This document shows, piece after piece, positions 47,198-60,493 of a stretch of DNA of 64,000 nucleotides. Origin of the DNA: Geosiphon pyriformis. Lineage: Eukaryota > Glomeromycota > Glomeromycetes > Archaeosporales > Geosiphonaceae. Location: assembly GCA_016748015.1 (NCBI GenBank), contig JAAOMT010000129.1, positions 124,001 to 188,000 on the forward strand, in the 5' to 3' direction. The translations under genes and the position numbers were made by a program. Position 1 is the stretch's first letter. Every line of letters begins with the position of its first letter. The notes beneath the pieces were generated by a model that had not been told where the DNA came from, ran no database searches, and saw nothing but the letters and a program-made list of their open reading frames with translations.

Positions 47198-49804
47198 ATG
47201 AGCGGTGGTTATATTGGATCAAAGATCAGTCTCATTTCGCGGTCAGATATTCGTTATGTGGGTATATTGCACACTATCAATTCTGCAGACTCGACCGTCG
47301 CTCTAGAGCAAGGTTAGTAGACTGAAGCGTGAAAATTTTTGACGATATGTTAGGATGAGTGGGGTTTTTATTCTTGGTTCCTCTCTTCAATATGAAAGTC
47401 AAAAAGTTAATCAATAAATAATTAAAGCAAAAACTCACTTTAGCTTTTTTTTGTCTGAGAAAACTTTAACTTTGATCAAAAACACCATCATTCAACATCT
47501 TTAACCTACCTGCCATTGCAATTAACGTCAAAAAATAATTGAGGGTTGCTACTTGGAAAATTGATTCTTTTCTTAATGAGAAAAATTTGACATATTTTCT
47601 TTCAAATAAACATGCTTAACGAATACATTATCATCGTTTTTACTAGTTCGATCCTTTGGAACTGAAGGGCGTCGAGGCAACCCTGCTGACGAGATACCCC
47701 CATCTGAAAATGTGTTTGAATACATAGTTTTTAGGGGCTCTGATGTTAAAGATTTACACGTTTGTGAGGCGCCAGCTCAACAAACCTCCATGCCACAAGT
47801 TCCTAATGATCCTGCTATTTTAGGGGTAAGAGAGCTCTCACATCAATTATGAAAATTTAGGGCATTGCTCATACACAAAATCAAATATTGAATTATGTTT
47901 GCCCGTATTATCTTTGACTTCGAGACTATGATGAAAACCTTCGGATGTCACTAAATATCTGAAGCGCAAAAATCGTTTTTTATGTTGATATTACCGTTGT
48001 TGCCTTCCTTCTGATCTTCGAAGAAACATTTTATCTGGTTTATTTTATTATTTAAAATCTTTTCAAATACTAACCAAAATGAATCTGGCTGAATCCTTGT
48101 TCAGACTACCGCCCCTCGAGCACCAAATTTTCAAGGATTTCCACCACCCCTTGGTGTTCAACCTCCAAATTTTCCTACAGCACAATTAAATCCATATTAT
48201 ATTCAACAAGCTGCGGCTGCAGCTGCTTATCAACAGCAACAACAGCATTTTTGGCAGCAGCCACCAATTACACAGCAGCAACAGGTTGGTTTAGCTTTAC
48301 TCGGATTTTTTAGTATTACCTGGGAAATAAATTTTCCTAGTGCTGTGATACACCTATCTTACTTGATTATATTTTTTTTGAATCTTGATCCCAAATAAGT
48401 TGAATCTCACAGAAAATCCACCCAAGGAAGCTGAACAACCAAAACCTCCGCCACAGGTGTGAAGTTTGATCAGAGTCCCCAGTAATTTTAATATAACTCA
48501 TATGATTTACTATTATAGAAAGAGCATGCCGGACCCGATAAACCTGAAGACTACAAAATCGATGGCACTCTTACGTCGAGTAAGAATCTCAGTAAACCGA
48601 GCTCAAACACGCGGTCAACTGTTGGACAACAGGCCAGCATTCGGAGTGAAGCTATCAAAGAAGTATCATCAACCGTAGCTGTGGAAAAATTAGTTAAAAA
48701 AGTTAGTGAATTAAGTGTGAGTGCCAAAGAAACTAATGGAGATCGACAATCACCCGCTACTTATGACCGTAACTATTTAATCCTCATAATTCATCAATCC
48801 TTGGCTATTTATTTTCTCGTTTGCAAACTTGAAGATCTCTTGGTTTATTAAATTTTTTTTGTTCTACAGGTCCTTCAAGCAGTGTTGAGCCCACTAATAA
48901 TAACAATAGCAGTAGTAGTAGCAGCATTACTACCAACTCCATTAGCATTAATAGAACGTCAGGAAATAGCACAAGTAATAATCGACTGCCAGGCATGGGT
49001 GGACATCTTGTACAGCAAAACCGTAGAGGGCGTGGTGGCCGACGGAGTTATAATCAAAACTATGATCGCAACCGAATTCCTGTTCCAGCCTCAGATTTTG
49101 ATTTTGAATCTTCCAATGCAAAATTCAATAAAGACGAAATTGTTAAGGAAGTTGTCAAAAAAGTGGTTCATGATGTTAAAGAAGAGGAAAGTATTGAGAC
49201 GCACGGAGGCACAGAAGATGAGGAGGAGGAAGATGTTTTGATACCACCAGCTGAAACGTTTTACAATAAGGCCAAATCTTTCTTCGATAATATTTCTTGT
49301 GAGACGAAGGAACGTTTAGAACAGCAAGGTCCTGATGGACGGTAGGTTTTGTTAATGTTGCTGCCTCAACTAGCTCAATAATTTTGGGTATCTTAAGTCT
49401 TGAGAAGTGTGCAATTGTCAAATTTGATTACCATTTTTTCTTTAAGACGAGGCTTATCCGTTGCCGAGCGCAGACAAAAACAATCGGAAGAGAGACGGTT
49501 GAATCTCGAAACTTTTGGACAGGTCTCCATCGACGGTGGGAGGTATCGTGGTAGCCATCGGGGTCGCAGTTATAGAGGTGGAAGAGGCAATTATCGTGGT
49601 CGTGGTGGCAGCAGTAGCGTTCCTGGAAGTGGTGGTGGCGGCGGTAGCTACAGGGGATCTTATTCTAACAGCTTCCGCGGTAACAGCTATCGAGTAAGCC
49701 TCATTTTATCATATCAATGTTAATCTTAAATTTTTTCGTTCATTGATTATATCAATATACATTCCCATGAATTCTTTTAGTCAATGCAAAACCAAAACTC
49801 ATGA
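47198..49804 (+). CDS. SCD6: Scd6/LSM14-family mRNP protein (LSm, FDF, FFD/TFG boxes, RGG tail)
   Basis: Eight exons in phase: 47198-47312, 47647-47825, 48105-48284, 48400-48456, 48519-48768, 48870-49341, 49447-49693, 49781-49804; 507 residues. These proteins repress translation and promote decapping in P-bodies. The N-terminal LSm domain ([57 protein letters not shown]) is typical. Then come Pro/Gln/Ala-rich low complexity, an Asn/Ser run, the FDF box ([19 protein letters not shown]), a [23 protein letters not shown] box, the TFG box ([17 protein letters not shown]) and an RGG-rich tail ([18 protein letters not shown]). The last exon has only 24 nt, ending NQNS and TGA. The domain order is diagnostic. 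Confidence 0.95.
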
Positions 49805-50580
49805 ACAAGAGTAATTAAGATGAATAGAAATTAGGGTGATTTATCAGAATTTTTGCTCAGTTATTTTGTTACAGTAAGATACTATTCACAGAGATTTTTA
49901 TTGAACTCTCTTACCTCCTTTTTACTCACTCATCCCGAAAAAAACCCAAAATATATCCTTGCTTTTTCAAAATTAAATTTTATCTGTCAACTTGTCTATA
50001 ACTCAACCCATATTTTCACCTTAGATCCGTCATTCAAATACTTCCCAAAATCAATATCTAATTCAAGACAGTTAGTTAAATTATTTTAGTTTAGAAATTC
50101 AGGAGATAAAGAGTGAGAGAATATTCGAAGTTAATAACGAATGCAATTGTTGGAATTCGTGGTTACAAGTTCAGAGCACAATTTTACATTGTTTTTTTAT
50201 AAAGTTGTATTATTAATTGTATTTAAGTTTTGGACTCAAATTATCTTCCCACAAAACTAGTTGCGACAGAATGATCATCACAATAAAAAAACGATCCTCG
50301 TTTCGAAGAAGGCTCAGTATTCATAATAAAATTGATCTAAATAGATTAAATTCATTTCTAAAAAATCTAATTTGTTCCATACAGATATTGTACATATTGA
50401 AAGGCAAAAGTGAAGATTGCCTCGTGAAAGAATTTCTTTTAGAGGTTCATATCAATTCATGTTTTTCGTCTTCCTGATTTAAATAAGCAAGGACGCTGAA
50501 ACCAGGAAGTTGTTTGTAAATTCAAAAAGATGCAGTTTGATAAGATATTGGATTGAAATCAACTAAAAAGAAGGATTTCA
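49805..50580. other. Intergenic stretch between convergent LSM14 and ABZ1
   Basis: Presumed 3' UTRs. Small frames on the plus strand have no similarity that I recognise. Nothing else is visible. Confidence 0.5.
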
Positions 50581-53500
50581 TTACCTTGGAACAACCGATT
50601 GACTCTTTAATAGCATCTCCCGCCACTCTGCATCAGGATCTGAGGGATAAGTGATTGCACCACCAGCACCAATTGAAAGTTCTAAAAAATTAGAAATCAA
50701 TACATTAAGAATCCAGGGAAAAGAATATAATCAAAGATTATGATGATTGATTACCTGTGCCGCCAAAGACAACAGCAGTTCGAATCACCACGCTAAACAT
50801 TGCACTTCCTTGATTTCTACCCATCTTTCCATCTTGGAATGAGAAGTATCCTAAACATCCAGAATAAATTCCCCGAGGCATCTGATCCTCCAAATCGTCA
50901 AGAATTTGAACTGAGCGTAATTTGGGCGCCCCCGTCATCGACCCTAGATATAAGAGCGCATTTACAGACGGGTCTTTTGATTTCAAAATGGATCACAAAA
51001 TCTTCATAGATAAAATTTATACCCGGTGGGAAGCATCCGCGTACAGCTTGAACACAATTAAAGTCTTTTTTTAACTGGCCACATACAGTGGTCACAAGTT
51101 GGTGCATGGTTTTATAGGATTCTACTTTCATTAGCAATGGAACTCGTATGGTATGTGGTAGACAAATATGAGCCAAGTCATGACGAATTAAATCCACGAT
51201 CTGAAAAATAATTTTTGAATTTTGAATTTCGCAAGAAAATAATCAATGGTCAATTTAACAAACCATTAAATTCTCGGCGCGCTCTTTTATATCGCAAGCC
51301 AATGATTTCATTCTTAGAGCATCCTCCTTTTGGCGATTTTTTTCACATTTGGCTGAGCCATCACAATTTTCAATATCTTTGCAACAACATCCAGAGGCGA
51401 CAGCGACAGTCCCCTTGATGGGCTTCATTTCAACCACACCATCATGGGTAACTTCAACGAATTTTTCAGGGGATGAACTTAAAACAGCCAAGTTCTCTAC
51501 GGAGAAATCAAGTAAAGCAGAAAATGGGGCTGGATTCTTTTTTCTTAGTTGCCTGTATAAGTCAAGCGGATTATCAAGACGACTTGGTAAGGTTGTTCGA
51601 AATTGGGTTGTCAAACAAATTTCATAACTTTGCCCATTAAATATGAGTGAACGGGCTCGATTGATGGCATTTATGTAAGAGTTGGAATCGAGATCAGAAA
51701 CAAAAGGATTTGTGATAGGGGAAACGGGTCTCGGAATTTGATTTGTAGGCTTTGTTCCAATATTTAAAGATTTTTTGAAGTTAGTGAGATCCCCGGAAGA
51801 CATGTTCCTATATCCAATGTCCCGACGGTTAATGGAATTCATGATAAGAGATGGCCTAAAAAGAAATTTTTCTTTCAACAAACGAAATTGTTTTTCAGTA
51901 GCATTGATCCATTCCGAAAAGTCTGAATGAGAAAACCCGGTAGTCATGGATAATTCGCTGTTCAAATTTTCCGATATTACAGGTTTGTAATTATTTCCTG
52001 ATTGAACCAAACCAGCAAGCCATACCCGTTTGTCAAGATGATCGAATATTATTGCTTGAGTTGAAAATATAAATGCTGCATCAGGCTGATTAATAGAAAT
52101 TTGGTATTGCTGTCTTGACGGAGTTGTGTACCCTGGCAATGATTCATATTTCATTTCGTATCCCAAATATCCAACCATACCCAATCGGAATCCAAAAGGT
52201 ACCTCGCTACAAGCTTGATCGGAAGATCGCGAATCTCCAATTATAAGTTGCCCAGAAATGCATTTATTGAAATGCTCCATTGTAAATGACATCCAATCCC
52301 AAAATGTTTGTCCTCCGGATAACACTTTCGAAATAACTTTGCCGTTAGAACATGTGATTTTAATTCTTTTTGATGATGTCCAGTATGATACAGAGAAGGA
52401 ATTTGCAATTGAGGGTGTGGAACCCATAAATGTGAAACGACTTTGAGGATCTGGCTGCTGAAAAATGTAATAAATAAGTTAATAAGATAATAGTTGTAAA
52501 GAGAAAGCTGTTTAGTAAAAACGGATTACCCTTGCGCTATCTAACCACCATGTACCCAATGAAGTATCTGAAGATAAATAATTTTGAAATACGGTCTCGC
52601 AATCTATCCAAATATCTGAGTCTAATTTCTTAAAAATCAATTGGTATTTAGGGACATTTAAGCTCACAAATATTTCTTTCGGTATGATAGGACAAGTTGG
52701 AAACGCAGATAAGCAGGCAATATGGGAGGGAAGTTTTTGAAATGAATTTGATTTTCGAATCTGGTTGAGATTAAAATATTAGATAAGATCAAATGTGGAC
52801 CAAAACTTGATAATATATTTATGTATTGTTACCTTTTTTAAGTACGTGGTTGAAATTCTTAGAAAGTTCCTTAAAATCTGAGGGCCATACTCTGTAGATA
52901 TAGACTTTTACAAATATATAAAAATTAAAAAGCCGCTGTTTTTTTTTTCAATTAAAAAAATAAAAGGTATGCTTACTTCAGGATGAAATTGGACGCCATA
53001 AATTGGTTTGTATGCGTGCTGTAAACCCATTATATCGATCGTGCCATTAGGAAAGGTCTCAGTCTCCTTTGTGGAGAGAAAAGTTTTGTCACAAACTGCC
53101 TCTTCAGAAGACCACGCAGTTGTCATAAGGGCCGAAGGTAAATCTGAAACAAGATTACTTTATACTACATATCATAACATGAATTGGATATAAAAATATT
53201 TTATAATTAATATTCACCTTGGCAATCGACGACCAGGCTATGATACCTTACAGCCCAAAAGGGACTAGGTATTCCAGAAAATAATGACATAACTGAATTC
53301 ATCCCATTATGGTGTATAAGACTCAGTTGGCCATGAATAATTCTCTTTGCAGGTATAACCTATGTACCAAATAACTAACAGTAATCATCAAACTTAGAAG
53401 AAATTCAAGTAACAAATAATGGAAATCAAGTTACCTTCGCCCCATACGCAATTCCGATCCCTTGATGCCCCAAACAAACACCTAAAATTGGTATATTTTC

Positions 53501-53978
53501 TAATTTCAATACATCTCGGCATATGGCAAAATCCTGCAAAGTCAAACGAAATGTCAGGAATTTGATCAAGGCCTCAGGTTTTCTAATGGCTTTCGGTATA
53601 AAAAGGCGCGTACAGAAGCATTCTCAGGGCTACCTGGTCCCGGAGATATTATTATATTGTCAAAGTGCGGGAGTATATTGTTCTTAAACTCATTCCTATG
53701 GAATATGATAAGAGTAAATAGGAGGAATGGCAAGATAGATTAATTGAAAATTTATATTATACTATTACTTACAAAAACGTTACAAGAAATAAACATTCTA
53801 CTCACCATTCGAATTGGTCATTCCGAATCACTACAACGTTGCTTAAAGGGGATTTACTTTGATCAGTTTCTTCGTCAGCGAACTCCCAGAGTTGAAGCAA
53901 ATTGTAAGTGTACGAATCATAATTATCAATAATTAAAGTTCGTAAAGAGAAAGATGGTGAAACATGATTGTGGTCCAT
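50581..53978 (-). CDS. ABZ1: Aminodeoxychorismate (PABA) synthase, fused glutaminase-synthase
   Basis: About ten exons on the minus strand from ATG 53,978 to stop 50,581-50,583; I matched donors and acceptors but did not fix every exon coordinate. It makes aminodeoxychorismate from chorismate and glutamine for folate synthesis. N-terminal glutamine amidotransferase: TLIIDNYDSYTYNLLQ, IIISPGPGSPENAS, the nucleophile loop GVCLGHQGIG, and YGVQFHPE with the His/Glu of the triad. C-terminal chorismate-binding half: YEICLTTQFRT, PAPFSALLDF, SSSPEKFVEV, VEMKPIKGT, ERAENLMIVDLIRHDL, SMTGAPKLRSVQILDDLE, YSGCLGYFSFQDG and the terminal LSIGAGGAITYPSDPDAEW. The PIKGT Lys supports PabB rather than anthranilate synthase. 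A Cys-rich insert (GCCCKDIENCDGSAKCEK) follows PIKGT. Confidence 0.93.
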
Positions 53979-55317
53979 AGTACTGTATATTGTAAATACC
54001 AAAGGAGGAGCAGACCAAAAAAGTCACGTAATAAAGCTTTTACCTGTCTCGATAGCAGATAAAACGATTTTACTTGTTATCGAGAAGTAAAAAGCTCAGG
54101 TTCCTATAATTTCTTTAGAACAGATAATGAGAATATCCCTTAGTTTCATCAAAATATAGGTTTATCCGAAGACACAAAGAAGTGATAACGAAGAAAAAAG
54201 TTCGCGTGAAATTATCAAGATTCTATACAAAATGATGCCCAATCCTAATATGGGTAAGATCCTTAAAAAACGCGAAAATTTATACATACGAAAAAATTTT
54301 TAACATTATATAAAGATTATGCTAAAATAATATTTAATAATAAAAAACAATAACTGATTTTAAGTTTTTTGAACATTTATTGTAAAAATAAAATAAATTT
54401 GCTTAGTAAAAAAAACAGTTAAAACAAAATCATTGCTATATAAATCATATATAACAATTACTTAATAATCATTTTTTTTTTTAGATATTTTAAATATTTT
54501 GTTTGTAAATTGATAATAATTTAAACCTAAAAATAAATTATAACATTTGAGAGTATGTTGATAATAACTAATATTTTTGATTTTAATTAAAATTAAAATA
54601 TTTTTATATTTTTATAATTAATTTTAATATTTTAATTAGGTTTGAAAATTAAAAAAAAAATAATTATAATTATTTTATTTTAATTATTTTTATTATAAAA
54701 AAATTAAATAAAATAAATAAAATACTTTTTTTTTTTAATTATCAAAAAAAAAACCCCCCACTTAACTATATATTCTTAATAAAAGTTTCTTAATAATTTA
54801 ATTTTTATATATTTAATATATAAATAAAGTTTAAGTATTTGGTATTATATATATATTTAATTAGTTTTAATAATAATAAAAATTTTAAAATTCATTTTTT
54901 TTTTTAAATTAAAGAAAATTAATTGTTTTGTAAAATATTTTTAATTAATTTTTTTTTTGGTTTTATATTATTATTATTATTAATATAATTGTTTAAATAT
55001 AAAATCAAATTTATTTTATTATTTATTTTTAAATTCCAAAAAATTTTAAATTTACAATTATTAAAATATTAATACTATTAAAAATATTAAAATTATTGTT
55101 TTATAACATATATTATTACAGATTAATAATAATAAGTTTAATTATAAACTAAATTTTTTAAAATCTTAATTATAAAAATTTTGTTTTAATTATAAAATTT
55201 ATAATTAAGTTAATTAATTTTTTTAATAACTTTAATTATTTTCTTATTATTATATAAAACTGTTTTAGCTTTAAATACAAATAACAAAATTTTTCTAAAT
55301 TAAGATTTTTATTAATA

Positions 55318-55320
55318 TTA

Positions 55321-55357
<37 letters not shown>

Positions 55358-55835
55358 AAAATTCTTTAAATAAAAATAATATTTTTATAAAAATTGTTAT
55401 TTTTAAAAAATTATTAGACCTTAAGTTTAATATTAATAAAACTGTTTAAATAAATATATAATATATTTATAATAATAAAGATTTAAATTATATTATGTAT
55501 AAAATAAATAATTTAAAAATAAGTTTTATTTTTTTATTTAATATAAAGATTATACTTTGTTAAAATTATTATTTAAGTAAATTTTATAATAATAATAATA
55601 ATAATAATAAATAAAAAAATTCTTTAAATAAAAATTGTTATTTTTAAAAAATTATTAGACCTTAGTATTAAGTTTGATATTAATAAAACTGTTAAATAAA
55701 TATATAATATATTTATAATAATAAAAATTTAAATTATATTATGTATAAAATAAATAATTTAAAAATAAGTTTTATTTTTTTTATTTAATATAAAGATTAT
55801 ATTTTGTTAAAATTATTACTTAAGTAAATTTTTTA
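55318..55835. repeat. Tandem duplication of ~255-265 bp inside the AT island
   Basis: Two successive copies (about 55,318-55,583 and 55,586-55,835) share an AAT microsatellite, the block ATAAAAAAATTCTTTAAATA, then ATTATTAGACCTTA, ATTATATTATGTATAAAATA, and end at AAGTAAATTTT. A small deletion near the start of copy 2 and single-base changes separate them. The AAT run at both starts suggests slippage or unequal exchange between microsatellites. Confidence 0.8.
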
Positions 55836-56667
55836 ATAATTAATTAAGTTTTATGTTTATTAATAATTTTTATTTAAATAAATTAACATTAAAAAATATT
55901 AAGCAAAATTATTTTTTGATGGATTTTTTTTATAAATGCAAATATATATATATTTTTTTAAAGTTTATTAAAGTTTATAAAAATAAATAAATATATAAAA
56001 AAAAGTTTTTAGTTTTATTTTTTTTTTTGTTAAAATTTATTATATATATAGTATTTAAATTAAAGTTAAACTTTTCAATTTCAATTTTAATTTCAATTTA
56101 TTATGAAAAAAAAAAATTAGATTTACCAAAAATTATTAATAATATGTATCTTGTAAAATTTATCATTAAAAAGATAAACAAGTTTATTTTTAAAATTAAA
56201 GAAAAAAATTGTTAGAATTCAAATTCAAATTTTGGTTAGAAAGCAATTTTTTTTTATTTTTAAACATAAAAATTTTCAGAGTCATATACATTAATCAATT
56301 GAATTTTAAAAATTTCAATAATTTCTAAAATTGTTTCAAAGAATTCTCAAAAATTTTTGAGAAAAAAAAAGAGTTTGAATTATATATATATTTAACAACT
56401 CATGTAAAATATATATAACCAAAAAAATACAATGTTAAACTCCAAATGATTATTTTGATCTATTTAAATTCAAAATGATATTATGAGATAAAATTATCAG
56501 TTTGTCAGAAAATCCAAACTAAATACTTTTTCGAAAAAAACTTTTAATACGATAATCCAAAAAATAAACTTTTTTGAACATGAGAGAGCTTTTTTCTTTA
56601 AAAAGGTAGAATTTGAAACAATCCGGATTAATTCGCATAATATATTTCAAATTGATATGTGTATATT

Positions 56668-56736
56668 TTGAAATAAAAAATAGTGAAATAAAAAATATTG
56701 AAATAAAAAATAGTGAAATGAAAAATAGTGAACAAA
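56668..56736. repeat. Short tandem repeat, ~15-bp unit GAAATAAAAAATAGT, about four copies
   Basis: Four adjacent units with one or two differences (ATATTG, AAATGAAAAATAG variants). Non-coding. Confidence 0.7.
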
Positions 56737-57465
56737 GATAAAAAAATTTTTTTCTAAATCAAAATTTTATTTTTCAAAATATCTCATTCTTTGTACTTGT
56801 CAGGGTTTAAGAAAATCAAGTTTTTAGCCATAAATATTTAAGACAAAGACCCAAATATATATATATATATCATACAAGAAACAAATTTCAAATAATTAAA
56901 TGTATTGTTTTTTGTCAAAGGGAAAGAGTTCTTGGTTAAATTATCCCAATCATTACATACTCCTTCAGTGGGAGAATCAATTAATTTAGAAAATGTGAAA
57001 TTTGCAATTAAAATTTTATATCGTTAATTAAAAGAAACTCATAGATTTTAAATAAAAGAATATGAAATATTTAAAAGTAAAGTTTTTCCATAAATAAGAG
57101 TTAAATTATTTTGTGAAAGGAACTCCCGCTCAAAGAGTCTGCTTTTTTGAATAATTCAAATTTTTTTAAATTGGTTGTTCATAAAAAACTTGATATGAAT
57201 ATAACGAATTTCGAAGAGTCTTTAATTTTTCAATTTACAAGAAACAAATATAAAAACAAAATTTGCTAGATTTGTTAACTTGAATCAAACTTTCGAATAC
57301 TCATATTTTTATTCATTAGGAATTTTTTTTCCCATAAAATTATCACTTCTCATTTAAAAATTAAATTATGGATTATGAGGAATTATAATTTCGGTGGTCA
57401 GATATATTGTACGGCCACCTTTCTAGTATTTTCTATTATTATTTTTCGGAATCGATAGGAAAGAA

Positions 57466-57484
57466 GCAGCAGCAGCAGCAGCAA
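57466..57484 (+). repeat. Short CAG/GCA trinucleotide run
   Basis: About six GCA units in non-coding sequence, ~400 bp beyond the stop of the four-TM gene. Confidence 0.6.
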
Positions 57485-57877
57485 ATGTCTTTTCGAATGA
57501 TGAGTTGATCTTCAAAATTTAAAGCGAACGGCGTGCAACCCTGATAATCATATATTCGATCTGGGTTCCCAATCGCCAAAAAGCCTCAATGTTCCTTTGA
57601 TCCTTTGATCCTTTTTGGGGTTTTCATGGTTTTTTGCTTTGGAAAAAAGCTGAAATCGTTGCCCTCTGAATTCATTTAACATGTTAAAAATTATTAATCA
57701 ATTTGTGAAAACAGAATCCTTCTCAATCTAAAGTACTACTAGTATTAAATCTTTTCCTTTAAGACCATATTAAAAAAGCTAGATGAAAAACGGGACCATT
57801 GTTCTTTCAAGTTAAAATCAGTGACAACAATTTAATGCCAAAAAGACCCGAAACCACAGATCCGAGCAAAAGTCTTT

Positions 57878-59490
57878 CTACGGTTCTAATCGATGGTCAC
57901 TGATATCAGTCGTTCCGAATAAAGAATCCAAATTCTGTTCCCATTCAGCACGTCCCCAATCTTGAGGGATCTTTCTTGGTGGTATGATACCATAATAAAG
58001 ACCTATCGAAAATGAATCTCTGCTTTTTTTCTGACCCAAAACACTAGTTATCATAGCACTATCAGGCACTTTTTCACCACTTGAAACTATTTTCTTTTTT
58101 TCATCTCGTATAGGACTTGAAATTTCTTCATTTATTCCAAGATATTTCGAAGTTTCTTTGGACTCATAAATATTATTCACTTGGGACATATTTTGTGATG
58201 ATGACAGATGGTGTAATACGTGATGAGGATGAGAAGATGAATTATAATTATTGTCTTCGAGATCATTTGGTTTGAGGTATTTTATACCATATTGGTTGTT
58301 TGATACTAGACTGTTTTTACGTGAAAATGAGATTACGGCACTGCTTGCGAGACTATCATGTGGATGATGTTTTGCCAAGTGTCGTTGCCATCGTTGTTTT
58401 TGAATGCGTTTTGATAGGTAAACTTTGATTATTGTTGCAAAATAGACCTTTTTGAAAAAGGGTGGGGAGTAAAAAAATAAAATAAAAAATAAAAATAAAA
58501 ATAAAAATAAAAATAAAAATAAAAAATAAAAATAAAAATAAAATGAGTGGGTTTATTATATTTTTATTTAAGGATCGGTTAAATTAAGAAGATAGAAAAT
58601 AGAATATTGAAAACTTACATTGAATGTACATGTAACCAAAACCTCAGCAATCATTTTCACCGTTTGACTACGTATTCGATCTTGACATGTATCGTAGGGA
58701 CACTCCCTAATTCTGATTTGTTGTTCCGATATACATTTTTCCCTAGCCGCATCATCTTCGAATGACGACTTATCACAAAATAGTTGTGCCGCCTGTGTTT
58801 GTTGGTCAATGCTATTCAAATCAAGGATTTCAAATTTTGAATTGCAAGAATCTTGTATCGATTGGACGGTTTTACATTGGTCAACGAAATTTTCACGAAA
58901 TAGGATAAAAGCTATTATTGTTGAGAGGCATAGTATTGACCAGAGTGTTACCATGAATATCCAGGCTAGATGAGAGTATAGATGAATTGATTCATTTGTT
59001 TTCTGGAAAGAAATAAGAAATCGAGGTTTGAGAGATTGATGAAGAAATTCAAGATAAATCTAACTCACTTACGCGTATTATCAACGTGTAGAGACCATAT
59101 AAGGCGACAAATATGGTGAGAACTGATCCAATTGTCAATATTATTGGTAGTTCTGATTTAAATCCCCACACTTTTTAAAATAAAAAGACAAAAATTAATT
59201 CGTGATATTCCTGTAAAGTCAAGAGAAAAATTTCAAAAGTGAGAACTTACTATTCGTTTTACTCTGCTCCAATGAAGTCTTGATAAATATTATAGACAAT
59301 AATATCCCTATAGCCTAAAAAAAATTTGGAAAAATTTTTAAATTGTTTAATCTCGTGGAAAAAATTCAGATTAAAAAATTTTTCGAAAATTTACCAGCCA
59401 TGATATAGTTAATAGTATAACTCCACAACGTAACCCCAGGCAGAAACAAAAATGTCCAAATCCCTTTTGATGGGGTCGCTTCTTTCCCAT
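57878..59490 (-). CDS. Four-TM membrane protein with Cys-rich loop and long Ser/His-rich tail (unknown function)
   Basis: Five exons in phase: 59490-59395, 59314-59251, 59170-59073, 59002-58619, 58447-57878; 403 residues. Hydrophobic segments: CGVILLTISWLAIGILLSIIF, ELPIILTIGSVLTIFVALYGL, HLAWIFMVTLWSILCLSTII and, after a ~85-residue hydrophilic loop, VLVTCTFNVYFATIIKVYL. The loop carries six Cys (DQCK, DSCNSKF, FCDKSS, EKCIS, ECPYDTCQD), likely disulfide-bonded on the lumenal or outer side. The cytosolic tail (SKRIQKQRWQRHLAKHHP onward) is rich in Ser, His and Asn and ends WGRAEWEQNLDSLFG. The layout recalls fungal tetraspan/SUR7-like membrane proteins, but I do not recognise the family. Exon phases make the gene model good; function is unknown. 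Confidence 0.8.
58471..58545. repeat. (AAAAT)n pentanucleotide run in intron 4 of the four-TM gene
   Basis: About 75 bp of AAAAT/AAAAAT units within the intron between exons 4 and 5. On the transcribed strand it is a T-rich tract upstream of the acceptor, so length changes could affect splicing. Confidence 0.8.
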
Positions 59491-59516
59491 TATGCCTGCG
59501 TGAAATTTGATCGAGA

Positions 59517-59547
<31 letters not shown>

Positions 59548-60493
59548 ACTAAAAGGATCTTTTTTATAGTAAAATTTACTATAGGAAAGTAGGAGAGAAG
59601 TTTTATGTTGAATTAATGATTAGTTTTCGAATATTTCAAGTTAAAAAAAAAAATTGAATTTGTCTATATCCTTTGATAGAAAAAAATTTCATGTAGCTCA
59701 CTTACATTCTTGCTTGTCTTTCCGCTTTTCAAAAGCTTTATTTGTTTATGCATGAAAATGGAATGTATAAAAGAGGGTTTTTCGTTTATAGTCGATTTTA
59801 CGATAATTTATGTAAAGATTTAAAGGTCTACGCCAGGTAGATGTATTTTTTTTTAGCCTACAGCCTTTTTTTTTTTTTTTTGAATAATTTATATTTCAGA
59901 CGAAAAGCAACACTTGTTCCTTTCTTTGGTTGCTATATAGATGATAGAATCACCTTCTGAAAGCTTAAATAACAGCACGACAACTACCAGTAGAGCGTGA
60001 GAAAAGAATTAAATGGGTGATAGAGGGAAAAGTTAAAAGAAAGCAATTAATAAAAATATTTTTTTTGGGGGAGGGGGGGGGGGAGATTCAAGGAATTATT
60101 TCTTACTTGATTAAGAAGAGGGAAGTCGATGTTTGTATGTTTTTTCTTGAAATTGAATTGTTTAAAGTATCAGGAAATAGTGATAATTGATGTTTGGTAT
60201 TTATTTTCAATCGCCAGTAAATCGAAGACCCTGAAACAGTTTTAAGCAAAATAAGCGCTAATGTTTACAAAAGAGGTGTAGAATGATAGAATGAAAATTT
60301 TTTTGTTCGTTTTTTGAAAAGTTTTTATTGAAAAAAAGTTCTTTTTTATTGTAAAGTATTATATATTGACGATAATATAATCAGATTTTTATCGTAATAA
60401 AATTTATTACTTGAATCACAATTATTTTTTCTCTTTGGCTAGTTTTATATACCTTGGAGATGAAAATTTTTTGTGTCGGGGGGATTTTTTAGT

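Larger units (their letters stand above)
53979..57877. other. Long gene-free region with the largest AT island
   Basis: After ~310 bp of ABZ1 promoter, bases 54,290-56,215 are almost pure A/T with poly-A/T runs and an internal tandem duplication (listed separately). From 56,216 to 57,877 composition is a little richer, with short tandem repeats and a CAG-type run, but I see no coding frame, tRNA or known repeat. The last ~350 bp are probably the 3' UTR of the four-TM gene. Confidence 0.6.

Noticed and set aside
50217-50477. An 86-residue plus-strand frame between LSM14 and ABZ1
   Set aside because: No recognisable motif, low-complexity basic composition, and it lies in the convergent 3' flanks; most likely chance.
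50770-50800. tRNA-like T-loop sequence GTTCGAATC
   Set aside because: It lies inside a PABA synthase exon and no cloverleaf can be drawn around it.
56027-56215. A 62-residue frame in the AT island
   Set aside because: It consists of Lys/Ile/Phe/Asn only, as expected from random A/T sequence.
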